DNA of 64,000 nucleotides. Source: an uncultured Acidimicrobiaceae bacterium. Lineage in GTDB: Bacteria; Actinomycetota; Acidimicrobiia; Acidimicrobiales; SZUA-35. The notes beneath the pieces were generated by a model. It made no database searches. It was given only the letters and a program-made list of their open reading frames with translations, and was not told where the DNA came from. This document shows positions 17,466 to 26,044 of this stretch, in pieces (positions within the stretch are counted from its first letter, which is position 1; each line of letters opens with the position of its first letter). The position numbers were made by a program, and so were the translations under genes. Where the stretch lies: the NCBI GenBank assembly GCA_947259095.1, contig CAMYLA010000008.1, positions 1 through 64,000 on the forward strand, given 5' to 3'.

Positions 17466-18249
17466 CGCCTTCACCAAGTGGTTGTGGGATGCCCGGCGAT
17501 CAGTGCTGGTGTGGGCCCTGGCGGTGGCCGTCGTTGGCGGCGTCTACGCCGCATTCTGGCCGACCATCGACAATCCGAACATCCAGGAGGCCCTCGAGAG
17601 CTACCCCGAGGGTCTGCTCGACGCCCTCAACTACAACGACATGTCAACGCCTGCCGGCTACCTCACCGCCAGCGTGTACGGGCTGCTCGTCGCCGTCCTG
17701 TTGCTCGTCTATGCCGTGTCGGCCGGGACGAGGACGATCGCCGGCGACGAGGAGGCAGGCACGCTCGATCTCATCATCGCCCACCCGGTGAGCCGGACGA
17801 GGCTGGCCCTGCAGCGCTTCGCCGCGTTCCTGGCCACCGTGGTCATCATCACCGTTGTGTTCTGGCTCGTCATGCTGGCCCTGATCGCCCCGGCCGGTCT
17901 CGATGGCATCTCGGCCGGGCAGTTCGCAGCCATGCACCTCCACCTCGCCCTGTTCACCGCCTTCTTCGGTGCGCTGGCCTTCGCCGTCGGCGCCGGCACC
18001 GGCAGCCGGCCGCTCGCCCTCGGCGTCGGTGCCGCAGTGGGCGTGATCGGCTATTTCGCCAGCGGGATCATCCCCCAGGTGGAGGGGTTGGAATGGGTGG
18101 AGAACCTCTCGCCGTTCAACTGGCTGATCGGCAGTGATCCGCTCCGCAACGGCGTCGACCTCGGCGACAGCCTGCTCATGGCCGGTTTGGTGGCAGTGCT
18201 GGTGGCCGCCGGCATCCGGGCCTTCGATCGCCGCGACATCGCGGTCTGA
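17452..18249 (+). CDS. ABC-2 type transporter permease
   Basis: The 265-residue membrane protein has six hydrophobic helices, with the short hydrophilic segment DEEAGTLDLIIAHPVSRTRL between TM2 and TM3 that is typical of ABC-2 permeases. It overlaps the ATPase gene and should dimerise and pair with it as an exporter. ATG codons occur at 17452 and 17455. The cargo is unknown. Its end faces the M15 peptidase gene across 63 bp. Confidence 0.88.
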   Translation: MMLRNAFTKWLWDARRSVLVWALAVAVVGGVYAAFWPTIDNPNIQEALESYPEGLLDALNYNDMSTPAGYLTASVYGLLVAVLLLVYAVSAGTRTIAGDEEAGTLDLIIAHPVSRTRLALQRFAAFLATVVIITVVFWLVMLALIAPAGLDGISAGQFAAMHLHLALFTAFFGALAFAVGAGTGSRPLALGVGAAVGVIGYFASGIIPQVEGLEWVENLSPFNWLIGSDPLRNGVDLGDSLLMAGLVAVLVAAGIRAFDRRDIAV

Positions 18250-18312
18250 GTCGAGATCGTCGCGGACTGAGACCGGAACCCGGGTGATGGCCCGATCCTT
18301 CCCGTCGACGAC

Positions 18313-19803
18313 TCAGCGACCGTTGACCGACCAGTGCCACGGCTCACTTGGCAGATTGAACAGGCCGTAGTTGGCGGCGTTGGCCTTGAGCCAGTTCCAA
18401 CCCCCGCCGGACCGGCTGCGAATCAGCCTGCCGTTGTGGGTGAAGTCGATGGCCTTTCCCTGCTCGTGCTGGGATCGGCCGGGCCGAGCGGTCGGGGGGC
18501 GGCAGCGGCTCGACGGCATGTCGTAGATCGCATAGCTCGACGTACCGCAGTTGTTGCGGCGGGTGGCGATCTGGGCGGCCGGGTCGCGATAGCCGCCGCC
18601 GGCCAGGTCCACACCGGCGGCCGCGGCGTCGGCGAGGAGCCGGCGAACGTTGTCGACGATGTCGACGTGGACTTCGATGCCTTTGCCGGCCGATCGAATA
18701 TTGGCCCCCGTGACCCCTCCGGAGCCTGACGACCTGGAGGCCGAGCTCGGCGGCGGGGCCGGGGTGCTTGCCAGCTGGGCCACCAGTGCGTCGGTCTGCG
18801 AGGCATCGGCGCCGGCGCTGGACTCCTCCCCCAGCCTGGCCAGCGCCGCCCGCTCCGACAACAGGTGGTCCAGCCGGGATTCGGCGGCGGCGGCGAGCTC
18901 ACCCTGGGCCGCCCGGTCCGCTTCGAGTTCGGCCAGCTCCTGCTCGCTCTGGGCCTGCGACTGCTCGGCAAGGGCAACCGCCTCGGTGGCGTCGGCTCGT
19001 CTGGCCGTGAGATCCTCCCGGACCCCGGCCAGCGTGTTCACGTAGTCGATGTCGGATTGTGTGGCCTTGGCCAGCATGGCCTGCATCCGGATCGCCTGGT
19101 TGGGATCGGTTCCGACCACCATCACCGCGGCTTCGATCACCTCACCCTTGAACGACCGGATCGCCTGGTCACTCAAGCCGTATTCCAATTCCAGGACCGT
19201 CGCTTCGAGCTCGGTGACGTCTTCGGCGGCTGCGGAGGCGATGGCCTGGGCTGCGCCCAGCTGTTTGGTGGCGATCTCCACCTTGGCCGACTGGGCGTCG
19301 ATATCGCTCTGGACCGAGGCGAGCGCACTGGTCAGCTCACCGAGCTGGGCGTTCGCCGCATTGACCTGGCGGGATTTGGCCCGCTCCGCCGCTTCGATCT
19401 TTGCCTGGGCCGCAGCGGAGGTCGTTGTGCCGTTGGCTGCGGTGGTGGCCGACCCGGCGGAGGTGGGCGGGGTCGATGAAGCAGCCGTCGACGAGGACGA
19501 ACCGGTCGTTGCCGTGCTCCCCTGGGGCTGGGCCGTTGTCGCCGGGGCTGAACTCGCCGCAGCGGTGGTGGGCGGCGCGGTCGTGGTGTTGGCCGGAGCG
19601 GTGGTCGACGACGTGGGGGCGCCGCTGGTGGTTGTCTGGGCCGCTGCCGGGAGCGTGGCCAGGCCGACTGCGACTGCGAGCGCGGAGAATCCAGCCGCTC
19701 GCAGGCCCCGCTGCCGAGACGTTGAAACCCTGCCATCCCGAACCACGCCTGGCCGGCGCACGGGACCTGACTCCGCCGAGTCGTCGCGTTGTGTGACAAC
19801 CAT
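18313..19803 (-). CDS. Secreted coiled-coil M15 (VanY-like) peptidase
   Basis: This is a 496-residue secreted protein. A signal peptide (about residues 30-55, ending LPAAAQ) is followed by a Thr/Ala/Ser-rich linker, then about 200 residues of predicted coiled coil (AAERAKSRQVNAANAQ onward), then a C-terminal M15 domain with the zinc ligands in SQHEQGKAIDFT (His and Asp) and the late EPWHWS. Such proteins trim D-Ala ends of peptidoglycan at the cell surface. I chose the ATG at 19803; the longer frame upstream has no protein-like sequence. The coiled coil resembles hydrolase regulators of the cell-division type. Confidence 0.87.
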   Translation of the reverse strand: MVVTQRDDSAESGPVRRPGVVRDGRVSTSRQRGLRAAGFSALAVAVGLATLPAAAQTTTSGAPTSSTTAPANTTTAPPTTAAASSAPATTAQPQGSTATTGSSSSTAASSTPPTSAGSATTAANGTTTSAAAQAKIEAAERAKSRQVNAANAQLGELTSALASVQSDIDAQSAKVEIATKQLGAAQAIASAAAEDVTELEATVLELEYGLSDQAIRSFKGEVIEAAVMVVGTDPNQAIRMQAMLAKATQSDIDYVNTLAGVREDLTARRADATEAVALAEQSQAQSEQELAELEADRAAQGELAAAAESRLDHLLSERAALARLGEESSAGADASQTDALVAQLASTPAPPPSSASRSSGSGGVTGANIRSAGKGIEVHVDIVDNVRRLLADAAAAGVDLAGGGYRDPAAQIATRRNNCGTSSYAIYDMPSSRCRPPTARPGRSQHEQGKAIDFTHNGRLIRSRSGGGWNWLKANAANYGLFNLPSEPWHWSVNGR

Positions 19804-19959
19804 CGACAAGGGACTGTAATGGCGCCGAGACACAGTTGCGAGGCATCTACCCAAGAACCTCTCGAGACAGATGTCGACCAAGGTGACGTCTTGGCTGTAT
19901 CCCTTTCGACGATCGGAACCGCCGCGTAGGATGCGTCGGCGAGGATTCAGCAACCAGCG

Positions 19960-20457
19960 AATCCCTGCAACCGATTGTCGGCCTGCTGCGTTTGGCCCTG
20001 GCCGCGGTCTGGTCGGTCTGGTTCCTGGATGCCGGTGCCGGCTGTAACGACTGGGGTGACCTGCTGCTGAACTGTTCCTGGCTGCGATCTCCAACGTGTC
20101 GTGTTTCCCGATCGTCAGGATGCTCCCCACCCGCTACCGCGAGCTGTTCCGGGGCGGGCTTCAGTCGGTGCCGAGCGGCCAGGTCGAGGCCGGCCGGGAG
20201 GCCATCCGCAACATGATCCCATCACTGGTCGGCCAGTTCATCAGCCTGTTCAAGGACACGACGTTGGCCGGGGTGGCATGGGGCTGTTGGAACTTCTGAA
20301 GGCGGCCGAGGCCTCGACGGCCCAGGAGGCTCTCCGAGGCCAGGGCCTGATCGCCGAGAGCCTCGTCTTCGCACTCTTGCTGTTCTGGGCCGGGTCATAC
20401 ACGATGTCCCAGGAGAGCCGGCGTCTCGAAACACGGCTAGGAGTTGGTGAGCGATGA
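19960..20457 (+). pseudogene. Broken polar amino-acid ABC permease (AapM/HisM-like)
   Basis: Pieces of one permease appear in several frames: WSVWFLDAGAG and SNVSCFPI from the N-terminal part, GGLQSVPSGQVEAGR, then AIRNMIPSLVGQFISLFKDT and, after a one-base shift near 20275, LLELLKAAEA and FWAGSYTMS. The helix-loop normally found between VEAGR and AIRNM is missing, so there is a deletion as well as frameshifts. The last codons overlap the start of the ATPase gene (ATGA at 20454-20457), so the operon order was once permease then ATPase. It cannot make a working channel unless the sequence has errors. Confidence 0.8.
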
Positions 20458-21269
20458 CAAACGAGAACGAGCCCGGCGCGCCGGCCGACACCGTCACCGG
20501 CGAGGTCTTTGCCGATGCCACCCAGCTCGGCCGGGGCGTCGAAGCGATGATCGAATTGCAGGGCGTCGTCAAGCGTTTCGGCGACTTCACCGCCTTGAAC
20601 GACATCGACCTGGCGGTCGCCCCGCAGGAGGTGGTTGTGGTCATCGGTCCCTCCGGGTCCGGCAAGTCCACCCTGATCCGATGCATCAATCGTCTGGAGG
20701 CGCACGACGAGGGCCGGATCGTCGTCGACGGTGTTGAGCTGACCGATGACCCGCGGAACATCCAGGCAATCCGCAAGGAAACCGGCATGGTGTTCCAACA
20801 GTTCAACCTCTATCCGCATCTGACCGTGCTGGACAACATCACGCTGAGCCCGAGATTGGTCAGGGGTCTGAGCAAGGCCGACGCCGAAGCCAGGGCCATG
20901 AAACTGCTGGAGCGGGTACAGATCCCCGAACAGGCAAACAAGCGGCCGGGGCAGCTGTCAGGCGGTCAGCAGCAGCGGGTGGCGATCGCCCGGTCGTTGG
21001 CGATGGAGCCCAAGGTGATCCTGTTCGACGAGCCGACCTCGGCCCTCGATCCGGAGATGATCAACGAGGTGCTGGAGGTCATGACCGACCTCGCAACCGA
21101 GGGTATGACAATGATCGTGGTGACCCACGAGATGGGCTTCGCCCGGCAGGTCGCCGACCGTGTGGTCTTCATGGCCGACGGGGAGATCGTCGAGGTGGGC
21201 ACCCCCGAACACTTTTTCACCAACCCCACCGAGCCCCGAACTCAGGCGTTCCTGTCGCAGATCCTGTAG
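20454..21269 (+). CDS. Polar amino-acid ABC transporter ATPase (GlnQ/AapP-like)
   Basis: The 271-residue ATPase has Walker [11 protein letters not shown]-loop [12 protein letters not shown], signature [15 protein letters not shown], Walker [16 protein letters not shown] and switch His VTHEMGF. These match the GlnQ/HisP/AapP group that drives uptake of polar amino acids. About 35 extra residues lead the domain. The start overlaps the permease remnant. No intact permease or binding protein is nearby, so this ATPase is either orphaned or serves another system. The stop lies 8 bp from the convergent broken phosphatase. Confidence 0.9.
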   Translation: MTNENEPGAPADTVTGEVFADATQLGRGVEAMIELQGVVKRFGDFTALNDIDLAVAPQEVVVVIGPSGSGKSTLIRCINRLEAHDEGRIVVDGVELTDDPRNIQAIRKETGMVFQQFNLYPHLTVLDNITLSPRLVRGLSKADAEARAMKLLERVQIPEQANKRPGQLSGGQQQRVAIARSLAMEPKVILFDEPTSALDPEMINEVLEVMTDLATEGMTMIVVTHEMGFARQVADRVVFMADGEIVEVGTPEHFFTNPTEPRTQAFLSQIL

Positions 21270-21277
21270 CGGTCGTC

Positions 21278-22097
21278 TCAGTCCCGCCCCCGCCGGACCA
21301 CCACCAACGTGGCATCGTCGCGCAGTTGGGCACCCGTCAGCTGCAGCAGATCCTCGATGATGGCCCGGGCCGGGTGGGGCGAGCGGCCGCCCGGTCCGGG
21401 ATGTTGCCAGGTCCGCACCGTTTCGCCGAGCGCGACGTAGCGCTCCGGCCGCCACCCCCGAGGTGGCGGCGGCCCGGAGGCCGTGGCCCCGGGCATCGAG
21501 CACGGCGACGAACGCCCGGTGCCCGTCCACCGCGTAGTCGAACAGGTCGCCTCCGGTTTCGTAGGCCGGCTCCACTGCGGCCGAGATCGAGATGCCCGAT
21601 GTGACGAACTGCGTCGGCGGCAGGAGGGCGGACTGCATCTCGGCCGGCAGAGACATCGCCTCCCGGCGTCTCCGGAGGTTGATGAGATCGGCCACCGGCT
21701 CGGCGGCCCGGACGGTAAGGGCCAGGAGCCCCGACAGTGACGCAGCGACCGCAGCCGCCGGATCGTGCTGGTTGCGGTCGGCCTGGCCGGACGGCGCGAT
21801 CGTCACGAAGCCGATGGCGTCACCATAGATCCGCAGCGGATGATGAACGGGAAACCGGTGCTCGAGACTCGACAGGTCCTCGGGGTCCACTGCGATCGCG
21901 TCTCCGGTTCGAACCGAGCCGAGCCCACGCCATTGACGGTCCCACAGCCAGACATCGATGTCGCCGGCGATGCCGGTGATTCGCTGCAGCTCGGTGAGCA
22001 ACTCCGGGAGCGGTCGCCCGACACAGGCCTGGGCCAACAGCTCGACGTCGCTCAGGTCGGTCATCGTCTGCGAATCATGGTCGAGCTGGTGGGACAA
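21278..22097 (-). pseudogene. Broken SpoIIE-type phosphatase
   Basis: The first 250 or so residues read well: an N-terminal sensor-like part (SDVELLAQACVGRPLPELL), then the phosphatase opening YETGGDLFDYAVDGHRAFVAVLDARGHGLRAA. Near 21400-21420 the frame is lost and about 80 residues of the phosphatase core are absent; the last strand (LTGAQLRDDATLVVVRRG) is found in another frame and ends at 21278. PP2C-type serine phosphatases of this kind act on anti-sigma-factor antagonists. It is a remnant or the site of a sequence error. It lies directly downstream of the intact phosphatase gene. Confidence 0.75.
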
Positions 22098-22130
22098 ACA
22101 AGCGGTGCCGCACGCCCGCCGGGTGGACCA

Positions 22131-24317
22131 CTAGGGCCGGGCCACAACGGCGGTGACCGTGGTCAGGCCGCCCGAGCCCTCCACCACAATCGACTCGGCC
22201 AGGGACTGCACGATGGCCAAACCTCGACCTCGACCGGAGTAGGCTGCCGGCATCGTCGGGTCGGCAGTGAATCCGGGGCCGGGGTTGGTGACCGAAATCT
22301 CCACCTGCGGTCCTTGGCGACGAACCGACAGCGTGATCGTATCGGCGACCCCGGATGCTTCTCTGGCGTTGGTCAGCAACTCGGTCGTCACCAGCGACAC
22401 CACCGACTCCAGCGCCACCAACCCTCGCCGCTCGAGCCAATCCGCCAGATCCTGCCGAGCAGCACCGAGGTCGACCGACGCCGCCGTCCATGACCGCTCC
22501 AACCGAGCGGCGGTCGAGGAGGAACCCTCGGTTGCCTCGTTGCGGGACACCGCCAGGAGGGCCACGTCGTCCTCCCGGTCGACGTCGACGACCTCCGCCA
22601 CAACCTCGTCGACGATACTGTCGGCGCCGTGCCGGGCCGACCCGTGGTCGGCGACGTCGAGTCCTGCCAGGAAGCCGTCGAGCCAGGCCTCCCCGGCGTC
22701 GACCGGTTGTCGGCGTCGCTCGATCAAGCCGTCTGTGAACAGCAGCAGGGCCTCGTCGGGCCCGAAGGAGAACTCGTGTTGGCCGAAGCAATGAGCGCGC
22801 AGACCCAGCAGGGGGTCGCCGAGCCGCCCGATCGGCGCCACCGCACCAGGGGACAACAACCGGGGCAACGGATGCCCGGCGCTGGCCACCGTCCCCCGGT
22901 CTCGCTGCGGTTCAAGCAGCAGATAGGCGCACGTCACGAGGCGCTGACGGTCCGAACCCATGAGGTACCGGTTGACCGAGGCCAGCAGCTCGGCCGGAGG
23001 CAGGCCTTCCATGGTGAGGGCTCCGACCGCGTGGCGGAGCCTGGTGGCGACCCTCGTGGCTTCGAGGTCGTGACCGACGACGTCAGCGATGACCACCCCG
23101 ACGGCACCGTCGTCGCGCACGACCACGTCATAGATGTCGCCGCCGACCCGCTGTGAACGATTGGGGGCCAGATACCTGGCGGCGAACGCCAGCCCGGGGG
23201 CCGACGGCAACGCCGATGGGATCACCAGCAGCTCCAGGGTTTTGGCGTGGTCCTCGGCCCGATCGAAGCGGTGGGCCTGGACCAGAGCCTGGGCGGTGAG
23301 CGCCATCAGCCGATCGGTTGGGCCCGGGAGCCGACCGGCCGGAAGTGGTTCTGCGAAGCCGAGGCCGACCGATGCCCGCAGCCCCAACGACTCGTCACCG
23401 ATCGGGATGGCGGCGAAGGCATGCAAGTTCAGCTGCTCCACCGCCTCGGCCATGGCCGGCCAGGCGGCGAACCCGGCGGGATCCGCCACGATCACCCGCT
23501 CCTGGTGCACCGCAGCGTGGACCATCGGCACCGGCGTGTCGACCGGGGCGGTGGCCCAGGCCGCAGCGACACCGTCGATCACCCCCGGGCCGTGGTGGAA
23601 CGAGACCTCACCGGTCCCGGCGATGGCCAGCGAAATCATGCTGGCACCGACCACCGCCGAGCCGTGCTCGACGAGGGCCTGGGCCGTTGCTTCGATCCCG
23701 GCCGCCTTGTTGGCTGCCGAGGCAACACGGGACAGGCTCTGTTCGAAGCTGTTCTCCCGCTGCTCGACTTCCAGCCGCTTTTCGAGGCGGCAACGATTCC
23801 GGTGGGAGGCCAACTGGGCCTCCAGAGATTCGGCGATGTCGGCCAACATGGAGAGCTCGGTGTCGGTCCAGACCCGCGGGCCGTTGTCGATGGCGCACAG
23901 CGCGCCGAGGATCGCCCCGTCCTGATCGCGGATCGGCATCCCAGCGTAGGCGCCGATGCCAAGCGCATCGTTGCCAGGGTGGTTTCGGGTCCACTCGTCG
24001 TTGGCGCTGTCCTCGACCACCAGGCCGGCGTCGGACTCGATGACTCCCCGACAGTACGAGAGCTCGAGCGGTATTCGTCGCTGCTCGGCAAGCTCGCCGG
24101 TGAGGCCGTGGGCGGCGTGGAACCGTTGTTCCCGGTCGTCGACAACGGAGAAGAGGGCCATCGGTGTGCCGAGCGCGATGCCGGCCATCCTCGCATAGCG
24201 ATCGAGGGAGGCGAAACCGCCTGACTGCTCGTACCAGCGGATGGCGGCCAGCCGTCGCGGGTCGCCCAGTATGGCGGCCGCCGGCGAATCCTGGGGACCG
24301 ATCGCATGGTGGCTCAC
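22131..24317 (-). CDS. GAF-GAF-SpoIIE phosphatase-HATPase sensor
   Basis: This 728-residue soluble signalling protein has a first GAF domain at about 20-175 (ELSYCRGVIESDAGLVVEDS), a second at about 200-340, a SpoIIE/PP2C phosphatase at about 370-560 (metal Asp in QRVGGDIYDV and VIADVVGHD), and a C-terminal RsbW-like ATPase fold at about 600-728 (TELLTNAREASG, GRGRGLAIVQSL). It combines the anti-sigma kinase and the phosphatase that reset STAS antagonists. Small STAS proteins are encoded at 24993 and 27318, so it may be the stress-sigma switch that controls them. The start is GTG. Confidence 0.9.
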   Translation of the reverse strand: MSHHAIGPQDSPAAAILGDPRRLAAIRWYEQSGGFASLDRYARMAGIALGTPMALFSVVDDREQRFHAAHGLTGELAEQRRIPLELSYCRGVIESDAGLVVEDSANDEWTRNHPGNDALGIGAYAGMPIRDQDGAILGALCAIDNGPRVWTDTELSMLADIAESLEAQLASHRNRCRLEKRLEVEQRENSFEQSLSRVASAANKAAGIEATAQALVEHGSAVVGASMISLAIAGTGEVSFHHGPGVIDGVAAAWATAPVDTPVPMVHAAVHQERVIVADPAGFAAWPAMAEAVEQLNLHAFAAIPIGDESLGLRASVGLGFAEPLPAGRLPGPTDRLMALTAQALVQAHRFDRAEDHAKTLELLVIPSALPSAPGLAFAARYLAPNRSQRVGGDIYDVVVRDDGAVGVVIADVVGHDLEATRVATRLRHAVGALTMEGLPPAELLASVNRYLMGSDRQRLVTCAYLLLEPQRDRGTVASAGHPLPRLLSPGAVAPIGRLGDPLLGLRAHCFGQHEFSFGPDEALLLFTDGLIERRRQPVDAGEAWLDGFLAGLDVADHGSARHGADSIVDEVVAEVVDVDREDDVALLAVSRNEATEGSSSTAARLERSWTAASVDLGAARQDLADWLERRGLVALESVVSLVTTELLTNAREASGVADTITLSVRRQGPQVEISVTNPGPGFTADPTMPAAYSGRGRGLAIVQSLAESIVVEGSGGLTTVTAVVARP

Positions 24318-24362
24318 AGAGAAAGACTATTGCCGGATGCACCGGTCGTCGTCGATCGCACG

Positions 24363-24857
24363 TCAGTCCGACGGGCCTGCGTTCTCGATGTGGGACCGGA
24401 CGAACCATTGGAACAACTCCAGCTTGGCAAGCTGACCGATGAACAGATCCTCGGTGACCGGGTCGAGATCGGCCGATTTGGTCGTCGCCGATCGATGGTC
24501 TGCGACGATGCCGCCGTAGACCGAATCGAGGGCCTGGAGGTGAGCGACGACGGTGCTCCGGCCAACCGGATAGTCGTCCCAGGTTCGGCGCTTCACCACG
24601 TTTCCCGGGGTGCCGTTCGGGGTGCCACCGAGGGTGGCGATACGTTCGGCGATCTCGTCGGTCATGGCTCGAACGGCCTCGACCTGATCGTCGAGCATTT
24701 CGTGGACGGCGATGAAGTTCATGCCGGTCACGTTCCAGTGGATGTGTTTGAGTGTCAGCTGCAGGTCGATCATGGCGACCAGTCGATCCTCGAGCACGGT
24801 GACTGCTTTCCGGGCGTTGTCCACTTCGAGTCCCGGTACCGTTTCGTGGGCCATCAT
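24363..24857 (-). CDS. dps: Dps-family DNA-binding ferritin-like protein
   Basis: The 164-residue protein has the Dps ferroxidase ligands: LKHIHWNVTGMNF with His residues, then HEMLDDQVEAVRAMTDEIAERI with Asp and Glu, all on a four-helix bundle. Twelve subunits form a shell that oxidises Fe(II) with peroxide and protects DNA. The frame is open to 24896, but AAGGA just before 24857 marks the start (ATGATG gives two options three bases apart). It sits between the phosphatase sensor and the STAS gene, a stress-response setting. Confidence 0.92.
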   Translation of the reverse strand: MMAHETVPGLEVDNARKAVTVLEDRLVAMIDLQLTLKHIHWNVTGMNFIAVHEMLDDQVEAVRAMTDEIAERIATLGGTPNGTPGNVVKRRTWDDYPVGRSTVVAHLQALDSVYGGIVADHRSATTKSADLDPVTEDLFIGQLAKLELFQWFVRSHIENAGPSD

Positions 24858-24992
24858 TATTCCTTTCGTTGTCTTTCGTGTTTGCGACATGCCCACCCGA
24901 TTGGCCTCTCAAACGGATATCTTGGACATCCCTGGTGATGTCCGGCCGGTGGGCTTCGGCGCCTCGAGAGGCGTGACAAAGGGGAGTGCGTC

Positions 24993-25292
24993 GTGAACGT
25001 TTCCGTGGCGAATCACGGTGTCGAAACCATCGCAGTGGTCACCGGCGAGGTCGATGCCGACAACTGCTCCGCGCTGACTGGGGCCATCCTCGAGCAGCCC
25101 GAGCTCAGCGCCAGCCTTGTCATCGACCTGTCCGGGGTCTCATTCATCGACTCGTCCGGCATCAGTGAGCTGCTTCGCATTCAGAAGGCGGCCCAAGCCG
25201 ACAATCGCTCGTTACGGATCAAGGATCCGTCTCCAGCCGTTCATCGGGTGCTGGAGATCACCGGCCTCCTGGGCACACTCGGCCTGGCCTGA
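24993..25292 (+). CDS. STAS-domain anti-sigma factor antagonist
   Basis: The 99-residue protein is a single STAS domain. The phosphorylation site is Ser in VIDLSGVSFIDSSGISELL, as in SpoIIAA/RsbV. The unphosphorylated form binds the anti-sigma kinase and frees the sigma factor. The GTG start follows an AAAGGGGAG site. It lies about 700 bp from the HATPase-phosphatase gene on the other strand, which is its likely partner. No sigma-factor gene is in the window. Confidence 0.9.
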   Translation: MNVSVANHGVETIAVVTGEVDADNCSALTGAILEQPELSASLVIDLSGVSFIDSSGISELLRIQKAAQADNRSLRIKDPSPAVHRVLEITGLLGTLGLA

Positions 25293-25537
25293 ACCACCAA
25301 CCACACCCGCACATCCCGCAGACGGGTCGCGACCTCGTCCACGAAGCCGGCGGGGACCATCAGAACGTCCGACGGGCAGGTCACAGCGAGCAGACCGGTA
25401 CCGGCGGCGACGAGCGAGCCGGCCGAGCCATGGTCGAACACGATATTCCTGGCATCGGCCGGGACCCTCCGAGGGTCGGTGCCACCGGTCGCCCCGCGGC
25501 CAGGAAACGGCGTCGGGTCTCCGGTCCCCCTCTGCAT
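25241..25537 (-). CDS. Possible small hypothetical protein
   Basis: This reverse frame of 98 residues overlaps the end of the STAS gene by 52 bp and lies antisense to the spacer before the KhtT-like gene. Its sequence (IVFDHGSAGSLVAAG, LLAVTCPSDVLMVPAGFVDEVATRL) looks more protein-like than most shadow frames, but I recognise no family. It could be the tail of a lost gene. Confidence 0.3.
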   Translation of the reverse strand: MQRGTGDPTPFPGRGATGGTDPRRVPADARNIVFDHGSAGSLVAAGTGLLAVTCPSDVLMVPAGFVDEVATRLRDVRVWLVVQARPSVPRRPVISSTR

Positions 25538-25553
25538 TCCGTAGACTCGAGCC

Positions 25554-26036
25554 ATGACCGAGGTCCGCGAAACGAAGTTGCCCGGCGTCGGCGTTCGATA
25601 CGAATTCACCACCGATGTCGGCCAGGACATGGGGGTCATCGTCCACCACGACGGTCGGCGTGAGGTCCTCGTCTATGACGGGCCCGACCCGGACTCGTGC
25701 TCCTCGATCGTCAACCTCTCCGAGGCCGACACACAAACCCTCGGCGAGATCCTCGGGGTGAGCCATGTCACCGAAACCGTGGCTGCGGTCCGCCACGAGA
25801 TCGAGGGTCTGGCCATCGAATGGATGGAGCTGTCATCGGGTTCCTCGGCCATCGGCGCCACGATCGGCGACGGGGCCTACCGAACCGAGACCGGCGCCTC
25901 GGTCGTTGCGGTGATCCAGGGCGGCCGGACGGTGCCGGCCCCCGGACCCGACTTCACGTTCTCCGCCGGTGATGTTGCCGTGGCGGTTGGCACGCTCGAC
26001 GGCCTGGCCGCACTCAGAACCCTCCTCAGCAGCTGA
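25554..26036 (+). CDS. KhtT-like K+/H+ antiporter regulatory subunit (TrkA-C)
   Basis: The 160-residue protein has an N-terminal half (VGVRYEFTTDVGQDMGVIVHHDGRREVLVY) of the KhtT type and a C-terminal TrkA-C/RCK_C domain (IGDGAYRTETGASVVAVIQGG and GDVAVAVGTLDGLAALRTLL). In Bacillus, KhtT gates the antiporter KhtU. The antiporter gene follows 8 bp later, so the pair is an operon. RCK_C domains bind nucleotides or ions; the ligand here is unknown. Confidence 0.9.
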   Translation: MTEVRETKLPGVGVRYEFTTDVGQDMGVIVHHDGRREVLVYDGPDPDSCSSIVNLSEADTQTLGEILGVSHVTETVAAVRHEIEGLAIEWMELSSGSSAIGATIGDGAYRTETGASVVAVIQGGRTVPAPGPDFTFSAGDVAVAVGTLDGLAALRTLLSS

Positions 26037-26044
26037 CCCCACCG

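Noticed and set aside
18250-18312. Terminator between the ABC-2 permease and the M15 peptidase
   Set aside because: The repeated GTCTGAG/GACTGAGAC is not a good inverted repeat and no U-run follows.
20255-20295. TGA at the end of the permease piece as another selenocysteine codon
   Set aside because: The true continuation is in a different frame, so this is a frameshift and not a read-through stop.
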